A stretch of DNA of 64,000 nucleotides, taken from Pezizomycotina sp. ARF18 (lineage: Eukaryota; Ascomycota). Position numbers and translations under genes: made by a program. The stretch spans positions 1 through 64,000 of the forward strand of contig AZLU01000201.1 of assembly GCA_002224055.1 (NCBI GenBank), given 5' to 3'. Below, one piece after another: positions 25,446 to 39,570 of this stretch. The first letter of the stretch is position 1. The number at the start of each line of letters is the position of its first letter. The notes beneath the pieces are model-generated. The model worked only from the letters and a program-made list of their open reading frames with translations, ran no database searches and was not told where the DNA came from.

Positions 25446-25618
25446 TACTATTACAAGCGCGGGAGGTTAGAGCTAAAAAAAGTGCGTGCAGAAAATATAG
25501 AGCTAAAGTTCGGAGAATTTATCGGACGAAAACCCAATCATGGACAACTAACTCTTCGTAACTTTCTCTAACGGCCTCAGAGAGTGATCGCTATCGTTCC
25601 GGCGGTAGAAAAATCACA
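25446..25618. promoter_or_regulatory. shared divergent promoter region (PARG-like / UBA4)
   Basis: Only 173 bp separate the start codons of the minus-strand PARG-like gene and plus-strand UBA4, so both 5' untranslated regions and promoters must lie or overlap here. No clear TATA box was seen. Confidence 0.6.
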
Positions 25619-27356
25619 ATGGAAAAGTTCTCCTTACTTACCGAAAATCTCGAGCTTCGGAAGCGGATAGCAGAGCTTGAAGGCCTAGTTGAAGAGCTCA
25701 AGAAGCCAGCTCCGCAAAGCCAGCGGAGGACTCACACGACAATGACGGCGCAAGCCCGAATACGAACGGGTTCGACTACAGCCTAGTAGATCCGAAGCTT
25801 GACCTAGACGAGTTCAAACGGTATGGAAGGCAGATGATACTACCGGAGATAGGGCTACAGGGTAACTTCCCTTCATGTCAAAGAGCTTCATATTTAACTT
25901 CTTTGACTTCGTAGAGCTGACCAAAAAGTATGAAAGGACAATTGCAGCTTAAACGGACCAAGGCTTTAATAATCGGTGCGGGTGGACTCGGATGTCCAGC
26001 ATCAGCGTACTTGGCCGGTGCAGGCGTGGTGAGAAAATTTCCACTGCACACAGCTGATCCCTTGAAGATCCAAACTAAACATCATGGTTTCACTACAGGG
26101 ACAATCGGTATTATCGACCATGACACTGTAGAGTTATCGAACCTCCACCGGCAAATACTTCACTCCACAGGCAGCATCGGCCTCTCGAAGACAGACTCCG
26201 CGATAAACCGTCTACGCGAAATCAATCCTACCGTCCAGTACATCGCGCACCGGGAGTCGCTCACGCCGCTGAACGCGTTGGACGTTATCGACAAGTACGA
26301 CGTCATTTTTGACTGCACCGACTTGCCATCCACTCGCTACATCATTTCAGACGCATGCGTGCTGCTGTCAAAATCGCTAATCTCCGCTGCCGCACTGAGG
26401 GCCGATGGGCAATTGCTTGTGCTTAACAACCCACCTAATGAAGGGCCGTGTTACCGCTGCGTATTTCCGAGACCGCCACCTCCGGACATGGTATTAACGT
26501 GCGGCGAGGGTGGTGTATTGGGACCTGTTGTTGGAGTTATGGGCGTTCTGATGGCTGTCGAGGGTATCAAACTCATAGTGTCGAGAGCTCCACGGTTCAT
26601 AGGCGGCGACCGGATACGCCTCATTTTCACCGGTCGCGACACGAAAAGATAAACTACTACTGAGGATGAAGCCGCACGGAAGGATGCAGCCTTAGCGAAG
26701 ACGAGCCTCCGCCTAAAGGATTTCACTATGACGATCTATAGCGGGTTTAACGATACTCCCTTTAGACGGTGAGATTACTTGGTAAGAGAAGACATGCCCT
26801 GCATGTTCACGACAGCGAGGACGATCACGAAAGAAGCATTGAGGGAGGGCTTCTAGATTACGTTGCATTTTGCGGTGGGAAGCCGTCGAGTAAATTTACG
26901 CCGTTGTCTCCGGAGGACAGGATAGACGTTGAGGAATACAGCAAGATGCGCGAAGAGGGTAAACAGGTTGGTTGGTGGATGTTCGCGACAAGACACAGTA
27001 CAATATCTGTGCTTTGGAAGGCGGAATAAGTATGAAGCTTCTACATTTTTGCCATTTATATTGATCCATGTAAAATCGTGCTAACTTAAATTGTGCAGAC
27101 GTTCCGATAAGCACTATACTTACTCTTCCTAGCGGTACTGCTTCCTCAGAGGATGGGGAAATACTATCAACACCTACATGGCTTCCTGAAGACCCGAGCA
27201 ACCAGTATACTTCATCTGTAGGCTTGGAAATGATTCTCAGATTGCTGTACAGAGATTGAAGCAGAGCGATTAGCAGAAGGGAGGATTGTCAAGGATATCA
27301 AAGGCGGCCTATGGGAGTGGGCGAGACTGGTAGATCAAGAGTTCCCGGTATATTGA
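25619..27356 (+). CDS. UBA4: Uba4: E1-like adenylyltransferase and sulfurtransferase (MOCS3 homologue)
   Basis: Activates the ubiquitin-like sulfur carrier Urm1 (tRNA thiolation, urmylation) and in many fungi the molybdopterin synthase small subunit. The start [20 protein letters not shown] (25619) is a short coiled coil. The E1-like domain has [16 protein letters not shown], then a 75-bp intron (25862-25936), [20 protein letters not shown] (nucleotide-binding Gly loop), a second intron to 26098, then [12 protein letters not shown] (catalytic Arg region). Zinc ligands are CYRC near 26450 and CPAC near 26800. The C-terminal rhodanese domain has [18 protein letters not shown] and the active-site loop [16 protein letters not shown] (catalytic Cys near 27215), ending in the diagnostic [15 protein letters not shown] at 27356. 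Frame changes occur near 25730, at the second intron donor and around 26640-26850. Confidence 0.95.
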
Positions 27357-27929
27357 TTATATTGCGCTTCTTCAGGCTGCTTGTGATGACGATACGCTAT
27401 CAATTTTTCATATACGCACTCGGCGTTACGGTGCTTCAGCTTTTGTTCAAGCTTTGATGCTTTGTAAGACAATAATGAGATAGTTAAATTGGTTTATTCG
27501 ATTTCTAGTATTATCGTGAGTGAAACTAGCAACGGTAATCGGTCCCGACTAAATGGCGCAGAGTTTCCTCGTTAAACCCAGCGAGGTATACGAATCAGGT
27601 ACGATCGATCATCGTACTCTTTATTCGTGATTTCACTGCCCTTCAACCCCTGCTTGCTAGTGCCTGTTCCTGCAGCTGGAGAATCGACGCTGGAAGGATT
27701 ATTTACTCCTTGGTTTGTTGTCTTTTTTTTTCTGCCACGGAAGTTCAATGTTACCGCTCACTTCCGAAAAGTTAAATTTAAATTAAAAAAATTTCCGCCT
27801 TACTGGCCCTTTACACGGCCACGTTAATTAATTAATCAATTACCTCGCTGCCGACACACACACACACACACACGTTGACAATTGACGAGGACCGTCCTCC
27901 CTTTTTCTTTTTTTTCTTTTTTTCTTTTT

Positions 27930-27961
<32 letters not shown>

Positions 27962-28090
27962 TATTCCTCTGATTTCTTAAGCTTAAGATCCAAATGCCCG
28001 TTCTCTTCCTTTCAGTTTAATACCCTACCCTCTCTTATACGCTCGATGACAGTGAACGATTGCTCTCCTTGAGTATAATCCTCAAGCTCA
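27357..28090. other. intergenic with microsatellites
   Basis: Spacer between UBA4 and LCB1, presumably holding the LCB1 promoter. It contains a short (AC)n tract near 27855-27874 and a pyrimidine tract of (TTTC)n type at about 27898-27960. A short ATG frame at 27553 (MAQSFLVKPSEVYES) is not supported further. Confidence 0.6.
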
Positions 28091-29959
28091 ATGGATCTTC
28101 AAGATATTTCGCAGACGCTGGTGCACGCTCGCGAACAGGTTGCCGTCCAATTCCAGAGGATACCTGGTTCCGCGATCGTCATCCGCTACATTAAGTCCTC
28201 ATACCAGAACGACCCTTCCGCTCCGCCATTGAGCTTTTCCTCGTCCTCTTCGCTATTCGTACCTCCTAGCCCCAAGTACTCACCAAAAAATCCAATGTCA
28301 AGCTTACGGAAGAGGTATGTATTCAATATCCCCCTTTTTTTACCTTGGAATCACGCCACGAAGATCGTGATAAAACTGACTTTAAAATTTGTAGGAGGTA
28401 GACGAATTGGTCGAGGAATGGACGCCGGAGCCCCTCGTCTCGCCGCTGACGGACTTTGAACAAGAACAGATCGATAAAACGCCTGTAATCGTAGGGTAGG
28501 TGATTGTAGTTCTCATAATGACGAGCTAATTTTGTTCGCTTTCGGGCGCTAACGCATATTTAACAGACCTACCGGCCCGAAAGTCAAGCTCTCAACTGGA
28601 AAGACTGTCTCGAACTTCGCATCCTACAACTTTTTATAACTTTGCCGGATCTACTACTCTTGCAGACTCCGCTATCAGCACGCTCCGTACCTACGGTGTT
28701 GGCCCTTGCGGACCGCCGGGGTTCTACGGCACCAGGACGTCCATATGATCGTTGAAAAGGATATCGCAGACTTCTTGGGAACCCCGCATGCATCGTCTAT
28801 GCGCAGGCATTCAGCACCATCAGCTCCGTCATTCCGGCGTTCGCCAAGAGAGCGATATCATCGTCGCGGACAAGAACTGCAACTACGCTATCCAGAAGGG
28901 TCTGCAAATTAGCAGGAGTACGATACGCTGGTACGAGCATGACGACATGGAGGACCTCGAGCGGGTGCTGAAAAAGGTCGAGAGGGAGATGAAGGGCAGG
29001 CAGCTTACGAGGCGCTTTTATCGTCACGGAAGGAATGTTCGAAGATGGTGGCGATATTTCGAGTTTACCCGAGATTGTACGTGTAATCCTACTTATTAAC
29101 CAGCGATATTGAGTTTTACTAACATCCAAGGCAGGTCGCTCTTAAATTCAAGTACAAGTATCGCTTGGTTCTTGACGAATCACTTTCTGTTGGAATCCTA
29201 GGAGACACCGGTCGCGGCGCCACTGAATACCACAACGTCCCCGTCGAGAGTGTCGACATGCTCATCGGATCGCTCGCTACTACATTCGCTGCTGGTGGCG
29301 GCTTCTGCGCCGGCTCCAGCGAGATCATCGACCATCAACGCATTTCCGGTACCGCTTACGTGTTCTCCGCTGCCCTGCCTGCTATGCTTGCTACTACCGC
29401 CTCTGAAACCATCAAGCTCCTGCGCGAAGGTCCAGATAATCTCCTCACACCTTTGAGGGAGAACGTCAAGGCTTTCACGGCTGTGTTGGCGAAGAGCGAT
29501 CTGATATCTGTGATTTCATTCTCACAAAACCCTGTCGTTACAATTACTCTGAACCTTAAGACACCGCCGGCTACCGTTGAGGAGAAGAAAGGCTGTTACA
29601 GATATTGTCGACGAGTGTCTGACAAACAGCGTATTGGTGTCGCGGATAAAGCGCATTCAGGCACCGCCGGGTATGGGTAACCAAGCGGCGTGGTTTGGAT
29701 GGCATCCTACCATCGGTTTGAGGGCTTGCATTAGCACAGGATTAGCAGAAGGAATGCGAAAAGGCTGGCAACGTTATCAAGTCGGCAGTCACTAAAGTTG
29801 TCGGGAAGAGGAAGTAAGTTTTACGATTCGAAATGGGCCATTGCATCAGGTTTGATGAATATATTGCTTGTGATGGATACTTGCAGATACGGTATCAGAC
29901 GCGAAGCGGTTTCAAACGGTTTTTCATTTGGAGATGTCATTAGCACGGAGTATAAGTAG
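28091..29959 (+). CDS. LCB1: serine palmitoyltransferase subunit 1 (Lcb1)
   Basis: Non-catalytic subunit of the ER serine palmitoyltransferase, which condenses serine with palmitoyl-CoA in the first step of sphingolipid synthesis. The start is MDLQDISQTLVHA at 28091; the N-terminal region IPGSAIVIRYIKSSYQNDP is followed by WTPEPLVSPL. The fold-type I PLP domain shows YGVGPCGPPGFYGTQDVH (the Cys equivalent to human SPTLC1 Cys133), CNYAIQKGLQISRSTI, LDESLSVGILGDTGRGATEY and GSLATTFAAGGGF. As usual for LCB1, no PLP-binding lysine is present at the position after the GSLAT segment. Introns include about 28317-28395, about 28500-28565, about 29077-29134 and a last one near 29815-29887 before the final exon ending GDVISTEYK (stop 29957-29959). 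A T-run of one extra base near 29017 and changes near 28635 and 29590 shift frame. Confidence 0.97.
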
Positions 29960-30338
29960 ATAGAATACTTAAGGCATGTAATCATAAATAATACCTAATA
30001 TAAAGTCGCGATCAGACGTCTCCTTGCAAGAAAGAAGAACTGCTCGCTATATTAATCCTCAGTTGGTGTTTTTGCTCTTGGTAACATTAAACTTAAAGAA
30101 TGAATCATTTGCGCGCTCGAAAGTTTGGTGACTCTTTGTAAGGCTGGAGCCTTTTGCTTTTCGGCTTTCAATAAATATTTCGCACCCACTCCAAACTACT
30201 ATATTTGTCAACCGTCCGTATCAAGGAAAACCATTTCCATCTACTCTAAAACTTCTACAACACTACAACTGGATTTAACTCGGTTAATTTTGAGCATATA
30301 GCGACTGGTAGACATCAAGTACAGGAGTGTCTACCAAA

Positions 30339-31096
30339 ATGTCCAAACAAGCTATCAAAGTCGTTATGGACGACCTGTTCGGCGTCGGGACAACTCAGTG
30401 CTATTCCGTAAATATCCCACGTCTCATTTCTAGTTATATCATACACCAGCCAAAGAAAAAAATAAATAAATAAATAAATCTCGCTAACCTCTAAAAACAC
30501 GATAGACGCCTGCAATACAAAAGGAAGCTGGGGCGCCGGTATAGCTACAGCCTTCAAGCAACACGTACGTTTTCTGCTTCGATCACTGATTATCACTAGC
30601 CACAGATATTCGGAGCAACGATTTGGTGGCTAATTTTAATGAGCTTCTTTGGATCGTTTTATAGTATCCAAACGCCTACCAGATCTACAACCGCCACTGC
30701 ATCACCTCCAACCCTCAAAGCTGTCGGTACCTGTCTCCTCATCCCTCCGCAGCTGGAGACGTACCTCGCAAGCACTACATAGCTTGCCTGTTTACTTCGA
30801 AGAATTACGGCAAGCGTAAGGATACGCCACAGCAGATCCTGGAGGCGACCGAAGAAGCGTTTGGGGATCTCATAGAGGACTACGCGGACCTTCGAGCAGC
30901 AGGGAAGGTTCCGGACGGCGGCCTCGTGGGCTGCAAGATCAACTCTGCGAGGTTTGCCGTGCCGTGGACGATACCGTATCGGTTTTGAAGGAGGTGATGC
31001 GAAAGAAGGTTCGAGGAGGATATCACGGTCTATACGATCGAGGAAGGGGAGAAAGGCGATGACAGCGGTGGTAGCGATAGCAGAGGTCGGTCATGA
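30339..31096 (+). CDS. POA1: ADP-ribose 1''-phosphate phosphatase, macrodomain (Poa1 type)
   Basis: Removes phosphate from ADP-ribose 1''-phosphate, a by-product of tRNA splicing; Poa1 proteins can also act on protein-linked ADP-ribose. Exon 1 (MSKQAIKVVMDDLFGVG, from 30339) ends at a GTAAAT donor near 30409. Exon 2 carries the ligand-binding loop ACNTKGSWGAGIATAFKQ, matching CNCNGSWGGGIA of yeast Poa1. A second intron (about 30565-30666) precedes YPNAYQIYNRHC, then HYIACLFTSKNYGKR and INSARFAVPW, the second conserved loop. After a frame change near 30965, TVSVLKEVM leads to FEEDITVYTIEEGE and the acidic tail SGGSDSRGRS (stop 31096). About 200 residues, close to the yeast protein plus a short tail. 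Cytosolic or nuclear; no signal peptide. Confidence 0.88.
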
Positions 31097-31379
31097 ACGC
31101 CTTTACTTCTATTTTTGTTTGAGTTATTGGTCATGAGACCGGAATATCTTTGAGATTTGGGTGGCTATGTGTATTACATCTTTGTAGAAGTTTGAGTGGT
31201 GAATTTTGGTTTTATATGTCTCAATGCTCCTCTTTTTTCTTGGACTATTTACCTAGTTCTCTAATACAGTAATCCGGGAACAGCAATTTTGGTTTGCTCA
31301 GTCATGAGAAGAATATGTACTAATAATGCTCAATATTCCAATGCAAAAGATAGGTTAGTTCTGATATCAACCGCAGTGC

Positions 31380-31921
31380 AGAAAACGACCATGAGCAAGA
31401 AACTGATTCCGACACCGAACCTATAACATCTAAAATAAGTTCGGTGGTCCCTTCTAAGCGTCGTCGCTCTTCACATTCCGCTTCTTCGTCCACTTCTCAG
31501 CATTCGCAAACGTCTTCTCGTTCTCTTTCGCCTTCACCACAACTTCCTCCCGTTATCCAGAACGTTCTCATCTCCTATCGACTACAACAATCTCCCGTAT
31601 AAGGCCCCGTAGTTGTCCCGCTGCTGAAGAGACCGTCGAAGTACGGGTGCATGGTTAGAGATGGCCCAATAGGAACTCCAGAGGTACGGACGAGAGGTTC
31701 GTCCTGATAGCGAAGAAGAGTTTCAGAGGAGCTTGCGCATGGAGGACAAGAAAAGCTCGAGAATAAGGACGGGCTGCCGAAAGTGACGTCAAGGAAGCTC
31801 CGGTCAATGAAGAAGAGGATGAGGAAGAAGATGAAGATGAAGACGATCTGGGCGAAGTCGAGCTGTTGTGGACCGTAGAAGGAGAAGAATTTATTTTTGA
31901 TGCGGAACCCGTTCGGTGATG
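31380..31921 (+). CDS. hypothetical Ser-rich and acidic protein (weak)
   Basis: Not recognised. Plus-strand frames show an Asp/Glu stretch (ENDHEQETDSDTEP), then a basic/serine-rich run (SKRRRSSHSASSSTSQ) near 31440-31520, a segment KRPSKYGCMVRDGPIGTPEV near 31625-31690, and an acidic end (EEEDEEEDEDEDDLGEVELL) followed by WTVEGEEFIFDAEPVR just before the stop at about 31921. These pieces lie in different frames, so introns or indels separate them. A minus-strand ORF over the same bases looks like a shadow. Composition suggests a nuclear, disordered protein, but it may not be a real gene. Confidence 0.3.
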
Positions 31922-32433
31922 ATGAGAAGGGCCTTCTAGCGTCTAAGCAAAACTCATGGGTGAATAAGAAATATTTTCGAAACATGAAGTTTTAGCAAGC
32001 AAATAATCAAGATACCAAAAAGAACAAACATAACGTTGTGACTTGATAGTAATTTCAATATTAAGGATGGTCTCCGTTCCATTTTCAAAAGTCTCCAGAG
32101 AACGCCGGTTGCTTGTAGTATGCTTTAAAAGAATAAATACCCTTGAAGCTTCAAGGTATCGCATTTTGCCACCGCCATTCTTTCTTGTATGAAACCTCGC
32201 AGGAAGCCTTGAGGACCGGCCGCAGCTCCGCCGGGGCCAGTAATACACCACCGCCCACTTTGACTTCAGCATCATTATACTACCATCTTTCATCTCTTCT
32301 TCTTTGCCATCGCGATACCGTTCGCCGCCCTGAAAACGCTTCCGTCCTGCAGCATAACGGCCATATTCGCCCGAACCGCTCCCGCTCGCTACGGAGCAGC
32401 TTCTCCGCCTCTTGTTCATCCCAGGTCTCGTAC

Positions 32434-32964
32434 TCAGCGTTTCATCCTCTTCGCACCGCACCGCCGACCGCTACGTTGCCGCTCCTGCTCGTGCTGACTT
32501 TGATGGAAACATCCTCCAACAGCTTCCCTCATCTCCTCCATCTCGTTCATCCCACCAGTCGCCGCCGCCGACAATGACATCGACGGTAGCGCATCGGCGA
32601 GCGCAGTTAGCGATGCGGTAAGCGTCGTGTTTTCTTTCTTTTTCGTCGCACGCCGGTGGCGTTCCTGTTCTTGCTTATGCCCGACCTTACCTGCCGGAGC
32701 CGTAGTGGCGATGCGGCTTTTGAAGAAGGTCGATTTTCTTCGCGCTTTGCCGCTTCGTCGGCTGTGATAGGAAATTGAACGCATCGCTGCCGTCGGCGCC
32801 GTTTGCTGTAGCGGCGAAGGGTTGAACTGATTGTCGCCGGGTTCTGCGAATGCCTGGCCAGTTCTTCGAAGGTTGTGCGCTGAGGTTGAGACTTTGCGGC
32901 AGCTCGAGCCCGGATCGAGGCCCTCTTCCCAGATTTCGTTGTTGGAGCCTTGGTAGCGCTTCAT
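32434..32964 (-). CDS. hypothetical basic protein (weak)
   Basis: Not recognised. The frame from MKRYQGSNNEIWEEGL at 32964 (an upstream Met at 33072 is possible) is rich in Arg, Ser and Ala, with RRSGKARRKSTFFKSR and KQEQERHRRATKKKE segments that could be nuclear-localising, and ends at 32434. A neighbouring frame downstream carries YETWDEQEAEKLLRSERERF near 32350-32430, which may be its true continuation after an indel. No domain can be named. Confidence 0.35.
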   Translation of the reverse strand: MKRYQGSNNEIWEEGLDPGSSCRKVSTSAHNLRRTGQAFAEPGDNQFNPSPLQQTAPTAAMRSISYHSRRSGKARRKSTFFKSRIATTAPAGKVGHKQEQERHRRATKKKENTTLTASLTALADALPSMSLSAAATGGMNEMEEMREAVGGCFHQSQHEQERQRSGRRCGAKRMKR

Positions 32965-33765
32965 TAGCAAAGAGCTGCAAGAAACTAGAAATGATTTGTG
33001 TAGGACTAGCGAATTCTTACCATTGTTAATTATACTGAGATGCGGGAGATTCGAGGAAATGAAAAAGTTCAAGTTGAGCTGCGGTTAAAAATTTATATTC
33101 CCAATGCCGACAAGAGCCAAAAAAAAAAAAAAAAGCGGCACTTTTTCAATCCGCTAAAATTTACCGCAGCGGAATGCTAGCAAGTACAAGAACTTTTTTA
33201 ATCTCCAGGAGCAATAATACAAGAGATCAGTTTATTAAGCTTGATATTGTTATCATTCTTGATCCTATCCAATTACAAAACACTTGACATAGTATTGTAC
33301 TTATATAGTATACCTATAGTGCGTGTACTATTTGTATATTGTGCATATAGCTTGTACACTAACCAAATACGTGTTACTTCATAAATTTAGTAGAATATAA
33401 TAGTGGCGAGATATATAGAACAGTTTCCTGTTCTCATGTACAAATCTTTCCTTTTTTTTTTTTTTAAGCTTCCGCTTTCAACGCAATAGTAAATACATAT
33501 AATGAACGTGCGATCCTTCCCTTGGCGAACCGTCGTCACCTTTTATAATTCTCTTTCTTTTTTACGAGTTGATATACCTACTAAAGGAGTATGACAAGAA
33601 ACGTGGCGATAAAATAAATGTAACGAAGAGTGTGAAGTAAAATTAACTAGAATTGGATGATACGAAGTGGAAGAGAAATCCATAGCAGTGGGTTGAATAC
33701 AGCTCGGTAAAATTAAGACGATATCTTTTTCTTATAATGGACAGCACGTTTTATAATGCGATTGA

Positions 33766-35211
33766 TTATTTCGGAGGGCTGTAAGTCTGGAAATTTGGAG
33801 ATATCAGGGTCAGTTTATATTGGGAGCAAACAAGAAGACAAATAGGACAGATGATGGCTGAAAGAAGAGGTATTCAAAGTACTTACGATTTCCTCGTCTT
33901 CATCGAAGACCATTTGTACCTCTTTACCCAGATGCTCAGGGCCATCATCATGCTGACGATGACAACAACCTTCATACCCATCTTTTCCTCTCGTCCATCT
34001 CCGGCTCGGCAGCCCAGTTCAGAAATTCGACAACGTCCTTGGCCATTCTGTGAGGTGTGGCCGGAGTCCATCCTCGTACTCGACAAGGCCGTCGTAGAGG
34101 ACACGAGCCATTGCGATACCTATTAGGGGGAAAGGTCAATATGCCATTATTCACCACGGGTTTTGTGAAAACAATCCTAAATTAAAAAAAGAATATATGT
34201 TTTTAAATTTACCGGTTCCAGGGAAATAAGGGTTAAAGTTCAAGCCCTCCTGAACGACTGCACCCGCAGGTGGTTCCTCGGGATAACCGGTAAGCAGGGC
34301 AAAAATGTAATCGCAACCGCCGTGCCTTCCTTTAACGATCAAACTCAGATCCGGTGGCAGGGCACCCTGATTGGCAGCACGGGCAGCCTCATCGTTGTGG
34401 TAAGGTGAAGGGATGTAGTCGGAAAGCTTTCCGGGACGCTTCTCGATATCGCCTTGGTCGTTGGGTTCGTCGTCGTACTCGTTCTCCTCCGCCATGGCTT
34501 TGGCTTCATCGACGGTGTGGGTGACACCGACCAGCGAGCGCCATGGGACACGGCTCAGGAGTGGCATGCGGCGCAAACCTCCTTGTAGACCTGGAACCCA
34601 CGGCGGAGACTAGTTAAAAGAAATGGGTGTTAACGACAGCCCTTCAATACTAAAAAATGAATTCACAAAAACTTAAGATTTTCGATAATTTGAATGTAAT
34701 TACATACCCTGAGTGGTCGAAGGTGGTGAGCCAGCCTTGATGAGGCCATGGGTATTTAGGAGCGTGCAGTCTAGATAAAAGATTTGGGCTTCATTAGCTT
34801 AATTCAAAGTCCGATTTGTAGCTACCGTGCCCGACAAAAATGATTCCGAGTGTCGGCAAAGAGAAAATGTTCGTCGGTGTCCAAAGGGTATACATGCCCT
34901 TCCTCGGCCATCGTCATTGCGTGAACTTGGGGCCGTAGGCGTAAAAATACCAGCTTGCCGACCCTATGGCGACCGCTGTTGCTCCGATACCTGCAGCGGT
35001 AAGGTAAGCCGGCGGGCCCTCGGCTGCTCCAGCTCATTGGCGCCGGCGTTGGTCGTCGTTCTCTAAGCGAAAATCCAAAGTATTCCGTATTAGCCAAACT
35101 ATAACAACAGTGCTCCAATGCCAATTGAAATGTTCTTCGTACTCTAATTGATTGGCGTAGAGGGGTGACGATCCGTTTCGAGGAAGTGCGGAGGCAGGCT
35201 CTTGATAACAT
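33766..35211 (-). CDS. CYT1: cytochrome c1, heme protein of the bc1 complex
   Basis: Membrane-anchored heme subunit of mitochondrial complex III that passes electrons to cytochrome c. The Arg-rich presequence [20 protein letters not shown] starts at 35211. A hydrophobic sorting segment is spread over frames near 34930-35060. The heme site [11 protein letters not shown] (CxxCH) lies near 34570-34600; the next bases change frame before [18 protein letters not shown]. Then come [39 protein letters not shown], the axial-Met segment [20 protein letters not shown], and the C-terminal anchor [20 protein letters not shown]. The last coding exon is only 21 nt (33766-33786, TYSPPK plus stop) after a 100-bp intron; the preceding A-run (33888-33890) is one base short for perfect phase. 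Internal introns include one near 34623-34706. Confidence 0.97.
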
Positions 35212-35430
35212 CGTGAAAGCAAAATCGACCACTCGACAATGAACCAATTGTAATCTGAACTATAAACGTCGAACCAAAAAGCCTCTCTCCGAGGCCAGTT
35301 TCCCTCCCTTCAGGTTACTTTGAGAGGACCCGGCCCTTGATGATATGTATGGAGGGGTAATGGAGAGGAATTGTCAATGGTTGTTTGACCTGTTCTGTTT
35401 TATAGATAAATTTTTTCGGGTTCCTTTTTT

Positions 35431-35471
<41 letters not shown>

Positions 35472-36017
35472 GAAGTAAATAATAATTCCCAGTTTTTCTG
35501 TTTGGTGGGTTTTCCGCGAGAGTTTTCAGATATTTGCTTTTTGGCAATAATTTATAGGATGTCAATTCCTTCACCTGATTGGCCTAGGAGTGAGTGGTTT
35601 CACCCAAAAAGAAAAATAACAGTCGATTACTAATTCCACGTGACATCGAAATCCTGTTAACCTCGAAAGTTTCACGACAGACATGCGGGAGCTTTCGGTT
35701 TTACGAAGAGCAATTATTTCTTATTTTCTTTTATTTTTGTATATTTTTCAGTAAGAAGTAAGCAGTTACGTGCAATGGTAATCAGTTTACCAATTGCCCC
35801 ACTTTGGCGCCAACTTTTTATCTATCTCAAGAGAAATATATAAGGTCTTCAATGCTGGATACTTTTTAATACTACAAAAACAGAAGGCTTTTTAGAAATA
35901 CTTTCAACAATAAGTTGGGATGATATTTTTGACTCTATAAGCGTTGTAATAAATTAGATGTAATGAACTGAAGGGAAATTGTGCCCATAACATTAACTCC
36001 TTGTCTTCCCTGTCCAA

Positions 36018-37905
<1,888 letters not shown>

Positions 37906-39448
37906 TTTATTTGGGAAAACAATTGCTACTCAGTAGCAACGTTATGAGCGATATACTGGAGAATTGGTGCAAGCTTAAAGGAAGCAAAAACGATCTTGTA
38001 CGATGTTGCGATTTGGAGAATTACGGAACAGAGTTGGGGGGAGCTTTGTTCTTTATATCGTTTGTCTACTTGTTCTATTCTGAGTTCTTGCGCGGAAGCT
38101 TTGGCAAAAGCAAAGGTGCATAAAATCTTTTTAAATGTGAGAAAAAAAAAACCTCTTTTTTTTTTTTTTTTTTCTCCCTATCAGCCTGTGCTACTCCCAC
38201 CAACAAGCTTCTTATTTATTCTTATTTATTATTTTCTTTTTCCCTCCCCATTTTTTCGCCCCTCCTTTAAGGCTCCAGAACTTCAATTCCCTCGTCCCAC
38301 CTTTTTCCCCATCTTAAACTTAACATCACTCGCACTTGCATATATTATTCTTAGAGTCGCTTCTCCGTGTATTTTGTTAATATATCTCTTTCTTGCTGCA
38401 ATCGACCTTTCTCAATGTCTTCATAATGATAGCCATTTCATTGTGCTTCTTCGCGTTTAGACTGATTTGCAGCTCTCTCTCTCTCTCTCTCTCCCCCCCC
38501 CCCCATCTCTCCGTTCGGATGAAATGACCAATTATTGCTTGCTGCTTTTGTTTGCTAATTGCCCTCTTCTGCTTTGCTGCCGCTTTTGTTATTTCTTTTT
38601 CTCCAGGTTCTTCCTTGCTTTTTCTTCTCTTCTTCTCACATGCATGCGGCGCATAAGAAGAAACGCCCACCTAATGCACGCCCTGTCAAATACGGCGATA
38701 TTAGCAATATCGTCCCATTCCAATTCATCTTTTCATTCAGGAATCAGGATTCAAACCCTCTTTCGATCCGGTCTCGGAGCTTCTTTTAAGCTGTCGCCGA
38801 ACAAAGAAAACTTGGAGAAAGAAACGAGAGCTCTCCAAACTCCACAGAACAAATAATATAGCCTTTCTGTGATATATGGCAAGGAATATCGTGAGTCAGC
38901 CCTTTTTTTTTTAAAAAAAAAAAAAAGAAAGAAAGAAAAATACAAGGTCCCGGAGCTTGCTTTTGCATTTCGGTAAATAATATATCCTCTTCTTTCATCT
39001 ATCGTCATCCTAAAAGTCGTTCGATTTAGCTCATGAATTTTAGTGTCGCGGAACGAGCTATATATGAGAGTTTAAAAAGATGAGCGAACACATGCAATAC
39101 CGTCACCCTAAGGCGAAGATGTTTCAACCTCGCTCAAAAAGTGAGGGGTGAGTAGTGCTAGAGATTATGGGAGAAGATTCTTCGATCTACGGTCATAAAG
39201 TGTGAAGAAGCCCCTTTTCGATCTTGTGATAGGAGATTGCATGTTCTCGTACACACTTTTTTTTTACAAATGCAAGATGATGGTAGTGTATTTTGCATCA
39301 CCTTGAATGTAGGAGTAGAATGCTTCAAGATGTCTACGAGCTTCGAAAATACAGCTTCCAAAACGTCTAATATCTTCCCATGTAAAGAATAGCCTTCCTA
39401 TATATATAGATTCCTTATGGCCATGTCGACGATAATACCAAAATTATC

Positions 39449-39480
<32 letters not shown>

Positions 39481-39570
39481 TCATAATCATTACTATACAA
39501 CTAGTGAAGAATGATATCTCCCCCCCCCCCCGGTACTCTAGGACAAGGAAAATATACACAACTTTCAGCA
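37906..39570. other. intergenic with pyrimidine tracts
   Basis: Presumably holds the ARO3 promoter at its left end. Contains poly-T (38156-38173), a (CT)n then C-run tract at 38472-38504 and a 28-nt poly-A (39449-39476). ORFs at 38.4-38.9 kb are hydrophobic or low-complexity and not supported as genes. Confidence 0.55.

Noticed and set aside
32143-32621. Plus-strand 144-aa ORF over 32.1-32.6 kb
   Set aside because: Low-complexity Ser/Pro/Leu composition antisense to a more plausible basic/acidic minus-strand reading; treated as a shadow.
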